This document shows, piece by piece, positions 1-5,875 of a stretch of DNA of 17,293 nucleotides (position 1 is its first letter; every line of letters starts with the position of its first letter). This stretch comes from Thiotrichaceae bacterium (GTDB taxonomy: Bacteria > Pseudomonadota > Gammaproteobacteria > Thiotrichales > Thiotrichaceae), in contig WGBH01000216.1 in assembly GCA_015494435.1 (NCBI GenBank), positions 1 to 17,293 on the forward strand, read 5' to 3'. The position numbers were made by a program, and so were the translations under genes. The notes below the pieces were generated by a model. The model was not told the origin of the DNA. It was given only the letters and a program-made list of their open reading frames with translations, and did no database searches.

Positions 1-112
1 GATTCATATTGCAGCAAAGATGGCTGAATTACGTGGGATTTCAATTCAGGATGTTATTCAGATAACCTCCAATAATGCGGAACAATTATTTAATTTGTTT
101 GATAAAAAATGA
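1..112 (+). CDS. TatD-family hydrolase, C-terminal fragment
   Basis: Only the last 36 codons are in the window; the gene begins upstream. The frame starting at base 2 reads IHIAAKMAELRGISIQDVIQ and ends NNAEQLFNLF-DKK before TGA. This is the usual C-terminal helix pair of TatD-family metal-dependent deoxyribonucleases, where the late 'hv..vA..lA.lrgis.eev...t..Na..lF' pattern is well conserved. The metal ligands lie upstream and cannot be checked. The next gene starts 7 bases after the stop, so the two are probably co-transcribed. The family assignment rests on this short tail alone; tatD or a paralogue such as ycfH cannot be distinguished. Confidence 0.75.
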   Translation, partial: IHIAAKMAELRGISIQDVIQITSNNAEQLFNLFDKK

Positions 113-119
113 GAAATAA

Positions 120-626
120 ATGAAGTACATATTACCTATTATAATGGCGATAACAATTTTAACAGGGTTTGGCTTCGCATTAACCCCGTGGGCTTTAGAT
201 TATTTTTTTCCTATGAAAGAAAATATTATACGCGATGCGGACTCTGAGGATGCTGAAGATGCATTAGCACGATGGTTTTTATCACCTAATGCTAATTTTA
301 TGGATGTTGAAGCGGCAAGACAACAATCTAAAATACGCTCAACTTCTTGGTTTGTTTTTAAGGTAAAACGCGATGCAGTGGAACGTTTTATCCACGCAAA
401 AAAACTAAAACAATTGGATTTAACTGAGAAGATACTAAAGACAACCTTTTATACAACCACTCCTCCACGGGATTGGTGGCAACCTAAAACCTTGACACGT
501 ACTAGCTATTTTAAAGGCGTTGATCAAGGTAGAGAATTAGCATTAATTTATAATGCCAAGACACAACAAGGTGCATTAGTTACCACCATTGCAGCGGTAC
601 AACCACAAGATCTAAGCAAAAGGTAA
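120..626 (+). CDS. Membrane-anchored protein of unknown function
   Basis: I do not recognise this 168-residue protein. Residues about 4-22 are one hydrophobic segment (ILPIIMAITILTGFGFAL) with a Lys before it. It can be a signal anchor or an uncleaved signal peptide, since no clear AxA cleavage site follows. The rest is soluble and probably periplasmic, with an acidic patch (DADSEDAEDALARW) at about 40-52, a basic middle and a Trp/aromatic cluster (PPRDWWQPKTLTRTSYFKG) near 115-134. There are no Cys residues. The ATG has a modest GAG seven bases upstream. It sits between the tatD-like gene and tcdA, five bases before the latter, and the Shine-Dalgarno AGG of tcdA overlaps its last codons, so all three are likely one operon. 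The aromatic cluster and the tight placement suggest a real gene; the function is unknown. Confidence 0.7.
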   Translation: MKYILPIIMAITILTGFGFALTPWALDYFFPMKENIIRDADSEDAEDALARWFLSPNANFMDVEAARQQSKIRSTSWFVFKVKRDAVERFIHAKKLKQLDLTEKILKTTFYTTTPPRDWWQPKTLTRTSYFKGVDQGRELALIYNAKTQQGALVTTIAAVQPQDLSKR

Positions 627-631
627 GAAAA

Positions 632-1354
632 ATGAGTATACATGAACGCACGCAACGTTTAGTTGGTGAAGATGGTTTATATTTTCTAAAAAATAAGCAG
701 ATTTTAATCGCTGGAATAGGGGGTGTGGGTAGCTTTGTCGCTGAGGCAATGGTACGTGCAGGTATTGGGAAAATCACTTTAATTGATCATGATGTGGTAA
801 GTGAATCGAATATCAATCGTCAATTAATTGCTTTACATTCCACCCTTAGGCAATCAAAGGTGGAAGTGATGCGACAGCGAGCGCTGGATATTAACCCTGA
901 GGTACAAATAACCACTATTGATGATTTTATTAAACCAGAGAATGTAGAGACGTTATTAACTCATAGTGCCTTTGACTATGTGCTAGATTGTATTGATTCG
1001 ATCTCCAGCAAAGTAGCCTTAGTGACTACTTGTCAACAACAACATCTGCCGATTATTTCGAGTATGGGGGCGGGTGGACGCATTGATCCTAGTAAAATTA
1101 AAATAACCTCTTTACAAAACACCATCGTTTGCCCTTTAGCACGCATAATGCGTCAACGGATGCGAAAATCAGGTGCTTCATTAAACTATCCTGTGGTATT
1201 TTCTGATGAAATTCCACGTAAAGGTTCTGAACACCGCCCCATAGAAGATGATCCTAATGCGCATCCGCGTTCAACTAATGGCACTATTTCTTATTTACCC
1301 GCATTGTTTGGATTGCAGATGACGGGGCATGTTATTAAACATTTTTTAAAGTAA
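632..1354 (+). CDS. tcdA: tRNA threonylcarbamoyladenosine dehydratase TcdA (CsdL)
   Basis: E1-like enzyme that uses ATP to dehydrate t6A at position 37 of ANN-decoding tRNAs into the cyclic form ct6A, in the cytoplasm. The 240 residues are one ThiF/MoeB/HesA domain. The nucleotide-binding GIGGVGS is at 28-34, the acidic end of strand 2 (IDHD) at 51-54, and the family motif NINRQ at 60-64. A DCIDSISSK motif follows near residue 119, and the TcdA-specific GAGGRIDPSKI and PVVFSDE stretches come later. It lacks the paired CxxC zinc sites of MoeB and ThiF, so it is TcdA although the convergent neighbour is moaE. It is somewhat shorter than E. coli TcdA (about 268 aa), mainly at the C-terminus. The start ATG follows AGGTAAGAAAA, a good ribosome site inside the end of the upstream gene. 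The usual CsdE partner gene is not in the window. Confidence 0.95.
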   Translation: MSIHERTQRLVGEDGLYFLKNKQILIAGIGGVGSFVAEAMVRAGIGKITLIDHDVVSESNINRQLIALHSTLRQSKVEVMRQRALDINPEVQITTIDDFIKPENVETLLTHSAFDYVLDCIDSISSKVALVTTCQQQHLPIISSMGAGGRIDPSKIKITSLQNTIVCPLARIMRQRMRKSGASLNYPVVFSDEIPRKGSEHRPIEDDPNAHPRSTNGTISYLPALFGLQMTGHVIKHFLK

Positions 1355-1375
1355 GAGAGTTCCTAAAACTATAAA

Positions 1376-1822
1376 TTAATAGCCCGGAGTATTTTTCTCT
1401 ACCCAACGCTCAGAGCCATCGCTTAAGATTTCTTTTTTCCAAAAAGGTACTTTGTTTTTTAGTTGTTCCATTAAAAAACGACTGGCTTCAAAAGCCTCTT
1501 TTCGATGCACAGACCATACCGCAACTAAGACGATTGCATCACTAGGGTAAATATGTCCAATACGGTGAATAATAAGCGTATTAAGCAAAGACCATTGTTT
1601 ATTGGCTTTGTCAACTAGTTGCTGTAATTCGTTTTCTGTCATCAAAGGATAATGTTCTAAAAACATACTAACCACATCATCCCCTTGATTAAAATCACGC
1701 ATAGTACCAACAAAAGTAGCAGTAGCCCCATAATGATGCTGTCCCTGCATGCTTTGTTGCTCATAATCTAATAGCAATTGCCAAGGTTTAAAGGGTTCTT
1801 CTTGTATTAAAATTTTCTGCAT
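1376..1822 (-). CDS. moaE: Molybdopterin synthase catalytic (large) subunit MoaE
   Basis: Transfers sulfur from the thiocarboxylated MoaD tail to cyclic pyranopterin monophosphate to make molybdopterin. The 148-residue length is normal (E. coli 150). Family motifs are clear: GATATFVGTMRD at 32-43, LEHYPLMT at 55-62, RIGHIYPSDAIVLVAVWS at 87-104, HRKEAFEA at 106-113 and LKNKVPFWKKE at 121-131. Lys122 and Lys129 correspond to the E. coli active-site lysines 119 and 126. The gene stands alone: neither moaD, moaC nor moaA is in the window, and it converges on tcdA with 21 bases between stops. The ATG has no clear Shine-Dalgarno sequence. Accessory DNA lies directly upstream and may have separated it from former partners; that is an inference. 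Confidence 0.96.
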   Translation of the reverse strand: MQKILIQEEPFKPWQLLLDYEQQSMQGQHHYGATATFVGTMRDFNQGDDVVSMFLEHYPLMTENELQQLVDKANKQWSLLNTLIIHRIGHIYPSDAIVLVAVWSVHRKEAFEASRFLMEQLKNKVPFWKKEILSDGSERWVEKNTPGY

Positions 1823-1955
1823 AATGTTTTTTCATTCTTAATCATTATCGTAAAAAAGGCTGTCTGAAAATGGAAAGGTGGTTGTAATATAACGATGTCG
1901 CTTATTTTAACGATAGATGTTCAGAGATTAAATTTCATCTTAATCACGAAAAAGC

Positions 1956-1980
1956 TGAAGCTTTCGGCATGGTTCATAAC
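1956..1980 (+). repeat. Left copy of an imperfect inverted repeat bracketing the accessory block
   Basis: The sequence here contains GGCATGGTTCA (1966-1976) with GAAGCTTTC before it and TAAC after it. The reverse complement of 3956-3983 has the same elements in the same order: TGAAAGCTT, GGCATGGTTCA, then TAAC. The copies differ only by small gaps. The transposase remnant begins about 70 bases inside this copy, as expected for an insertion-sequence end. The 11-base core alone could match by chance; the matching flanks make chance less likely. Confidence 0.45.
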
Positions 1981-2006
1981 AAGGTAACAAACTCACATTA
2001 AAAGCA

Positions 2007-2057
2007 GTCATTTGGTATCCTTAATGAAATACTAATAACATAAAAAAGCCAAATGAC
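2007..2057 (+). promoter_or_regulatory. Hairpin covering the transposase start codon
   Basis: GTCATTTGG at 2007-2015 is an exact reverse complement of CCAAATGAC at 2049-2057, and the latter contains the ATG (2053-2055) of the transposase remnant. In an RNA read from outside the element, this 9-bp stem with a 33-base A/T-rich loop would hide the start codon. This is a known way for insertion sequences to prevent expression by read-through transcription. The pairing is seen directly; the role is inferred. Confidence 0.5.
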
Positions 2058-2454
2058 CACACTCACAATAGATACCACTTTAGTCACCTCACCGTCAAAA
2101 GAAACTTCATTTTCTTATCCAGCAAAGCAATTTGATAAAAAGCAACGTCAACAGATTGCAGAACAATCCTTGTCGCACACAACGTCAATTAGTGAACTAG
2201 CAAAAGAAAATGAGGTCTCCCGAAAATTTATTTACGAGCAGAAAAAGAAAGCAAAAGCAGGCATTGATCAGGCTTTTTCAGATGAGAAATACGCAGATGT
2301 TTTGTTTTATATTCCCGTGACTAAGGCATGGCTTATTCAAGTGGTACTGGCACTTGTTTTAGTCTGTCATTCATCTTTTCGGGGTGTTATTGTTTTTTTT
2401 AGAGATATTCTGGCATCCTTCATATACCTAAAAAGTAGTTTACACTTTACCTGA
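2053..2454 (+). pseudogene. Truncated transposase, N-terminal part
   Basis: A 133-residue reading frame looks like the N-terminal region of an insertion-sequence transposase. After a Ser/Thr-rich leader it has a helix-turn-helix segment at about 30-67 (QRQQIAEQSLSHTTSISELA, then ENEVSRKFIYEQKKKA). A second conserved-looking stretch (VLFYIPVTKAWL, then LVCHSSFRGVIVFFRDIL) runs to about residue 120. The last 13 residues look out of frame. A different frame there reads KVVYTLPEQQ before stops, which suggests a frameshift followed by loss of the catalytic part. No DDE or DEDD triad is present, so the protein cannot be an active transposase. I cannot name the IS family. Its start lies in a hairpin and it is about 70 bases inside the left inverted repeat. 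Confidence 0.6.
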
Positions 2455-2477
2455 ACAGCAATAAATCCAGACAATAG

Positions 2478-2726
2478 AAAACTTCGCTGGACGGGTGTTG
2501 TAAACCCGTCCACACGTTTAGCTTAAACGCAATAAAGCTGTCTGCCTTGTTGCATCGCTCTCGCAAAGATGAAAGAGCCGATATTGAAGCCTTGCATGTT
2601 GATGATATGCAAATGCATATTATCTTTGCTGAAGGCGAACTGGAAAAACACCCCTTGCTCCACGCAAGCCTGCAAAAACAGGCTGAATATTTACAGGCTG
2701 TAGGCTTTACCTTGACCTATGAATAA
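2478..2726 (+). pseudogene. Orphan C-terminal coding remnant, unrecognised
   Basis: From a stop at 2475-2477 to TAA at 2724-2726 one + strand frame is open. Its later part has the composition of real protein: ALLHRSRKDERADIEALH, then DDMQMHIIFAEGELEKHPLL and QKQAEYLQAVGFTLTYE. No good ATG with a ribosome site precedes that part, and its first third overlaps a REP-like double hairpin. It is best read as the surviving C-terminal end of a gene cut by the same rearrangement that truncated the transposase. It converges on the exported-protein pair, with 11 bases between the stop codons. I do not recognise the family. It may be partly or wholly non-coding. Confidence 0.35.
2488..2529. repeat. REP-like double hairpin
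   Basis: Two palindromes stand side by side. The first is TGGACGGGT (2488-2496), a 7-base loop, then ACCCGTCCA (2504-2512), a perfect G+C-rich 9-bp stem. The second is CGTTTA (2515-2520), loop GCT, TAAACG (2524-2529). No T-run follows on either strand, so it is not a standard terminator. Short G+C-rich palindromes of the 'ACGGGT...ACCCGT' kind, paired in tandem between genes, are typical of bacterial REP elements spread by RAYT transposases. Only one copy was noticed in this window. Confidence 0.5.
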
Positions 2727-2737
2727 ACCGCATGAAA

Positions 2738-3229
2738 TTATAACCACTCAAGAGAGCCATGCTGCATACGGGCTTTTATACCAAGAAAATCATCCACCAA
2801 TATCTGCATGGCTTCTTTCTCATCCTGGGCACACTCCGAGCAATACGTTCCTACACCATCAACAGGACCTTCATACATCCAGGTAAAATGTTTTTTGTAT
2901 TTCCCTTTTTCATCCTTGATGATTAACGACAAATCTTTTTGCGGAATAATGGTCAGGCGATAACCATTAGGAAATTTGACCTTGAATGCAGGCTGACCAT
3001 CCACCTTGCTTTCACCCAGATGGACAAGGGGTATATGCTGCTCGCCTTCCTTGCCATAGCTGTATTCAATTTTGACTGGCTTGTTTGCTATTTTTCCATA
3101 AAAATCAAAAAGTTCAAAGTGCTTTGAATCCCACTTGGCAACAGAGTATTGAGCAACTTTTTGAACAGCATCATCAGCGAACAGATTACTACTAAAAAGT
3201 AATAAGACAGATAGTATTATTGTTTTCAT
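2738..3229 (-). CDS. Exported protein of unknown function with a CxxC motif
   Basis: A 163-residue protein with a clear signal peptide (MKTIILSVLLLFSSNLFA, cleavage probably after Ala18), so periplasmic or secreted. The mature part is rich in Lys, Gly and aromatic residues and reads like a beta-rich domain (KPVKIEYSYGKEG, AFKVKFPNGYRLTIIPQKD). Near the end, Cys130 and Cys133 form TYCSECAQDEKEA, a possible disulfide or metal site. A Cys pair this late is not a thioredoxin arrangement. I do not recognise the family. Its ATG overlaps the stop of the upstream gene by one base (TAATG), so the pair is translationally coupled and the products probably work together. No terminator is visible after it. 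It lies inside the block bracketed by inverted repeats. Confidence 0.7.
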   Translation of the reverse strand: MKTIILSVLLLFSSNLFADDAVQKVAQYSVAKWDSKHFELFDFYGKIANKPVKIEYSYGKEGEQHIPLVHLGESKVDGQPAFKVKFPNGYRLTIIPQKDLSLIIKDEKGKYKKHFTWMYEGPVDGVGTYCSECAQDEKEAMQILVDDFLGIKARMQHGSLEWL

Positions 3230-3852
3230 TATTTACAGTCTCCTTCAATTTTGGCTTCATCCATACCGGAACTATAATCGGGGGCGGCTGCAGTCAATTT
3301 GCAAACCCCTGTTTGCTTTAACAATTTATCATCCAGTTTTAACCAGATTTTCTTGTGTTTATCCGCACAAGGTACTTTGAACCATTCATCAACTTTGGGT
3401 TGTTTGAATGCCGGAAAATCCGGTGAATCGAGAAGATTATAGACCTTGCCAGCCGAAAGCACCTGAAACCAGCCCTCACCGGTTAGAGCCAGAAAATAAT
3501 AAGTGCCACCTTTCTTAATATTGGCATCTGGATAATCCCTGGCTGCAATTTGTGATTCAAGATGTACGACCGTCATAAAATTCCCGTCTTGCCCAAAATC
3601 ATTTTTTGATGATGGAAAATACTGACCCGCAGCAACTACACAGCTCGCTCTGGACTTTCTATCCTCTGATAAACCTTGCAACGGCTTGCTAAAGCCTTTG
3701 GACATCATTAAACCGTTAAGCCTCGTATCACCCGTGATTTTATTTAAGGTATAGGTCTGATCCTGATTATTTTCTTTAACAGGTGTCGATGGCGTTGCTG
3801 CCATGCAGAATGATAAAAATAACGTCGTATAAATTAATGGGATAAGCCTCAT
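3229..3852 (-). CDS. Exported protein of unknown function, first gene of a coupled pair
   Basis: A longer frame opens at 3912 with GTG, but the ATG at 3852 is preceded by AAGGAGGGTTATTT, an excellent ribosome site. It also gives a clean signal peptide (MRLIPLIYTTLFLSFCMAA, cleavage near Ala19), so I take this start and 207 residues. The mature protein contains four Cys (about 71, 162, 184 and 206), an even number suited to disulfides in the periplasm. A central segment (GGTYYFLALTGEGWFQVLSAG) looks like consecutive beta strands, SH3-like in appearance, followed by a Lys/Trp-rich region (DEWFKVPC, HKKIWLKLDD). I do not recognise the family. It overlaps the next gene by one base. The 5' leader is 174 bases from the glmS stop with no terminator seen between, so glmS read-through may add to its expression. 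Confidence 0.7.
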   Translation of the reverse strand: MRLIPLIYTTLFLSFCMAATPSTPVKENNQDQTYTLNKITGDTRLNGLMMSKGFSKPLQGLSEDRKSRASCVVAAGQYFPSSKNDFGQDGNFMTVVHLESQIAARDYPDANIKKGGTYYFLALTGEGWFQVLSAGKVYNLLDSPDFPAFKQPKVDEWFKVPCADKHKKIWLKLDDKLLKQTGVCKLTAAAPDYSSGMDEAKIEGDCK

Positions 3853-3955
3853 AAATAACCCTCCTTGATTAACAATCCAAATCTTCTTTAAGATTTTTTG
3901 TTTTTTCTTCACAATATGAGGAGGTTATTCTTGCGCCTGTGTTACCTAAAATGAG

Positions 3956-3983
3956 GTTATTTTGAACCATGCCAAGCTTTCAC
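3956..3983 (-). repeat. Right copy of the imperfect inverted repeat
   Basis: On the - strand this reads GTGAAAGCTT, GGCATGGTTCA, then AAATAAC, the inverted partner of 1956-1980. Weaker similarity continues outwards: the - strand has GCAAAAGGAGT before it, against CGAAAAAGC on the + strand before the left copy. It lies 43 bases beyond the glmS stop. Together the two copies delimit a segment of about 2.0 kb. No target-site duplication is evident. Confidence 0.45.
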
Positions 3984-4026
3984 TCCTTTTGCTGGAAGTT
4001 TATGTATCTAAAGAACGATAAATAAA

Positions 4027-5859
4027 CTATTCAACCGTCACTGATTTCGCTAAATTCCTTGGTTTATCCACATCTGTCCCTTTAAAAACAGCAACATGAT
4101 AAGAAAGTAATTGCAATGGAATAGTATAAATAATAGGGGCTAATATTTCGGGTACTTCGTCCATTTTTATCAGATGAAGGTTCTCTTTTTGTTCTATTCC
4201 TGCGTTTTTATCTGCAAATAAATATAATTCTCCACCACGAGAGTGAACTTCTTCTAAATTAGATTTTAATTTTTCAATTAAATGCGTATTCGGTGCAACT
4301 GCAATAATAGGCATGTCATTATCAACCAAGGCTAAAGGACCATGTTTTAATTCACCCGCAGGATAGGCTTCAGCATGGATATAGGAGATTTCTTTGAGTT
4401 TTAAAGCCCCTTCCATTGCAACGGGGTATTGCTCTCCACGCCCTAAAAATAAGGCATGGTGCTTTTCAATAAAATGCTCCGCTAATATCTCAATTTCTTT
4501 TTCTTTTCCAATCGCAGCTTCTAATAAGATAGGTAATTTTTTGAGATTTGTGACAATCTTCTCAACTTGTTTTGGATTCTTACCGCTTGCTTGCAATAAC
4601 AGTCCCATTAATAACTGTAAACAAACTAATTGGGTGGTAAAAGCTTTAGTGGATGCAACACCAATTTCAGCCCCTGCCACGGTAAGCAATGAAAAATCAG
4701 ATTCACGAATTAAAGAACTTTCAGGAACATTACAAATAGTCAGCGTAGCCAGTGCATTATTTTCTTTTGCTTTTTCTAATGCTGCTAATGTATCAGCAGT
4801 TTCTCCTGATTGTGAAATAGTAACAAAAAGAACCCCGTCACGGTGAGGTTGACGACGATAACGGTATTCACTGGCAACCTCTACATGGCAGGGAAGTTCT
4901 GTCATGTTTTCAATCCAATAACGTGCAATCAAACCTGCATGGTAGCTGGTACCACAGGCGATAATTTGTACTTCTTTCACCTGCTTTAATGTGTCTAAAA
5001 CGTTCTCACCTACAATACATTGATGAATGCAGTCTCGACCGAGACGACCTTCCAATGTATTTTGTACTGATGAGGGTTGCTCGTGAATTTCTTTATGCAT
5101 AAAGTGCCGAAATTCACCCAGATCAGAATCCAATGAACAGGCTTTTGATTCTTTAATAGGTCGCTTGACGTTATTTCCGTTGCCATCTTGAATTTCAATT
5201 TGATAACGTGATAATTTAACCACATCATTGTTTTCAAGATAAATAAAGCGATTAGTGACAGGTAACATCGCCTGTACATCTGAGCCTATAAAATTTTCCC
5301 CCAATCCTACACCAATAATTAATGGACTGCCTTTACGCACAGCAATTAAGGTATCAGGCTCTTTAGGGGAAATAACACCTAAGGCATAAGCCCCTCGTAA
5401 TTGTTTAATGGTTGCTTTTACAGCTCCCAACAAAGAAGATTCAAATTCTAAATTTTCGTCAATAAGATGCGCTATGACTTCGGTATCCGTTTCTGATTGA
5501 AAGTGATACCCTTTATTAATCAGTTGTTCGCGTAATATTTCATAGTTTTCAATAATGCCATTATGCACGACTGCAACACGGTCATTACTGATATGTGGAT
5601 GTGCATTACGCTCTGCTGGCTCACCGTGAGTTGCCCAACGAGTGTGTGAGATACCTATGGTTCCTGTTGCAGGTTGTTGTTGTAATTTTTGCTCTAATAC
5701 GGCAACGCGTCCTAATGCTCGAACTCGTTGTATATTTTGATTAGAGTCTAGCAAAGCAACACCTGCTGAATCATAGCCACGGTATTCTAAACGTCTTAAA
5801 CCTTCTAATAAAATTTCTGTTACAGGTCGTTGTGCAATTGCACCCACAATGCCACACAT
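4027..5859 (-). CDS. glmS: Glutamine-fructose-6-phosphate aminotransferase GlmS
   Basis: Makes glucosamine-6-phosphate from fructose-6-phosphate and glutamine, the first committed step to UDP-GlcNAc for peptidoglycan and lipopolysaccharide. The 610 residues match E. coli (609). The N-terminal glutaminase starts MCGIVGA with the nucleophile Cys2, then RLEYRGYDSAG, HTRWATHG, HNGIIENY and SETDTEVIAHL. Two SIS sugar-isomerase domains follow: the first with ACGTSYHAGL and SQSGETADT, the second with RGEQYPVAMEGALKLKE and AYPAGELKHGPLAL. The C-terminus is the standard KPRNLAKSVTVE. The ATG follows AGAGGAATAGCCT. It is 16 bases after glmU, an operon as in other Gammaproteobacteria. The 16-base gap leaves no room for a glmS ribozyme. 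The last codons are the attachment region for Tn7-type transposons, relevant to the accessory DNA beyond the stop. Confidence 0.99.
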   Translation of the reverse strand: MCGIVGAIAQRPVTEILLEGLRRLEYRGYDSAGVALLDSNQNIQRVRALGRVAVLEQKLQQQPATGTIGISHTRWATHGEPAERNAHPHISNDRVAVVHNGIIENYEILREQLINKGYHFQSETDTEVIAHLIDENLEFESSLLGAVKATIKQLRGAYALGVISPKEPDTLIAVRKGSPLIIGVGLGENFIGSDVQAMLPVTNRFIYLENNDVVKLSRYQIEIQDGNGNNVKRPIKESKACSLDSDLGEFRHFMHKEIHEQPSSVQNTLEGRLGRDCIHQCIVGENVLDTLKQVKEVQIIACGTSYHAGLIARYWIENMTELPCHVEVASEYRYRRQPHRDGVLFVTISQSGETADTLAALEKAKENNALATLTICNVPESSLIRESDFSLLTVAGAEIGVASTKAFTTQLVCLQLLMGLLLQASGKNPKQVEKIVTNLKKLPILLEAAIGKEKEIEILAEHFIEKHHALFLGRGEQYPVAMEGALKLKEISYIHAEAYPAGELKHGPLALVDNDMPIIAVAPNTHLIEKLKSNLEEVHSRGGELYLFADKNAGIEQKENLHLIKMDEVPEILAPIIYTIPLQLLSYHVAVFKGTDVDKPRNLAKSVTVE

Positions 5860-5875
5860 AGGCTATTCCTCTTTT

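Noticed and set aside
632..1354. MoeB or ThiF instead of TcdA, suggested by the nearby moaE
   Set aside because: The CxxC zinc pairs of MoeB/ThiF are absent, and TcdA-type motifs (GAGGRIDPSKI) are present; moaE is on the opposite strand.
1857..1871. GGCTGTCTGAAAATG as an IS end or Neisseria-type uptake sequence
   Set aside because: It differs from the Neisseria motif, and no inverted partner was found near the other end of the accessory block.
3879..3896. AAATCTT-CTTT-AAGATTT followed by T runs, looking like a + strand terminator
   Set aside because: No + strand gene ends there. The stem is weak and A/T-rich, and it lies in the leader of the - strand exported gene.
4394..4846. Open frame of 150 codons on the + strand inside glmS
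   Set aside because: Antisense shadow of a fully conserved enzyme; no ribosome site or recognisable protein.
5860..5875. glmS ribozyme/riboswitch
   Set aside because: Only 16 bases separate glmU and glmS, far too short for the glmS ribozyme.
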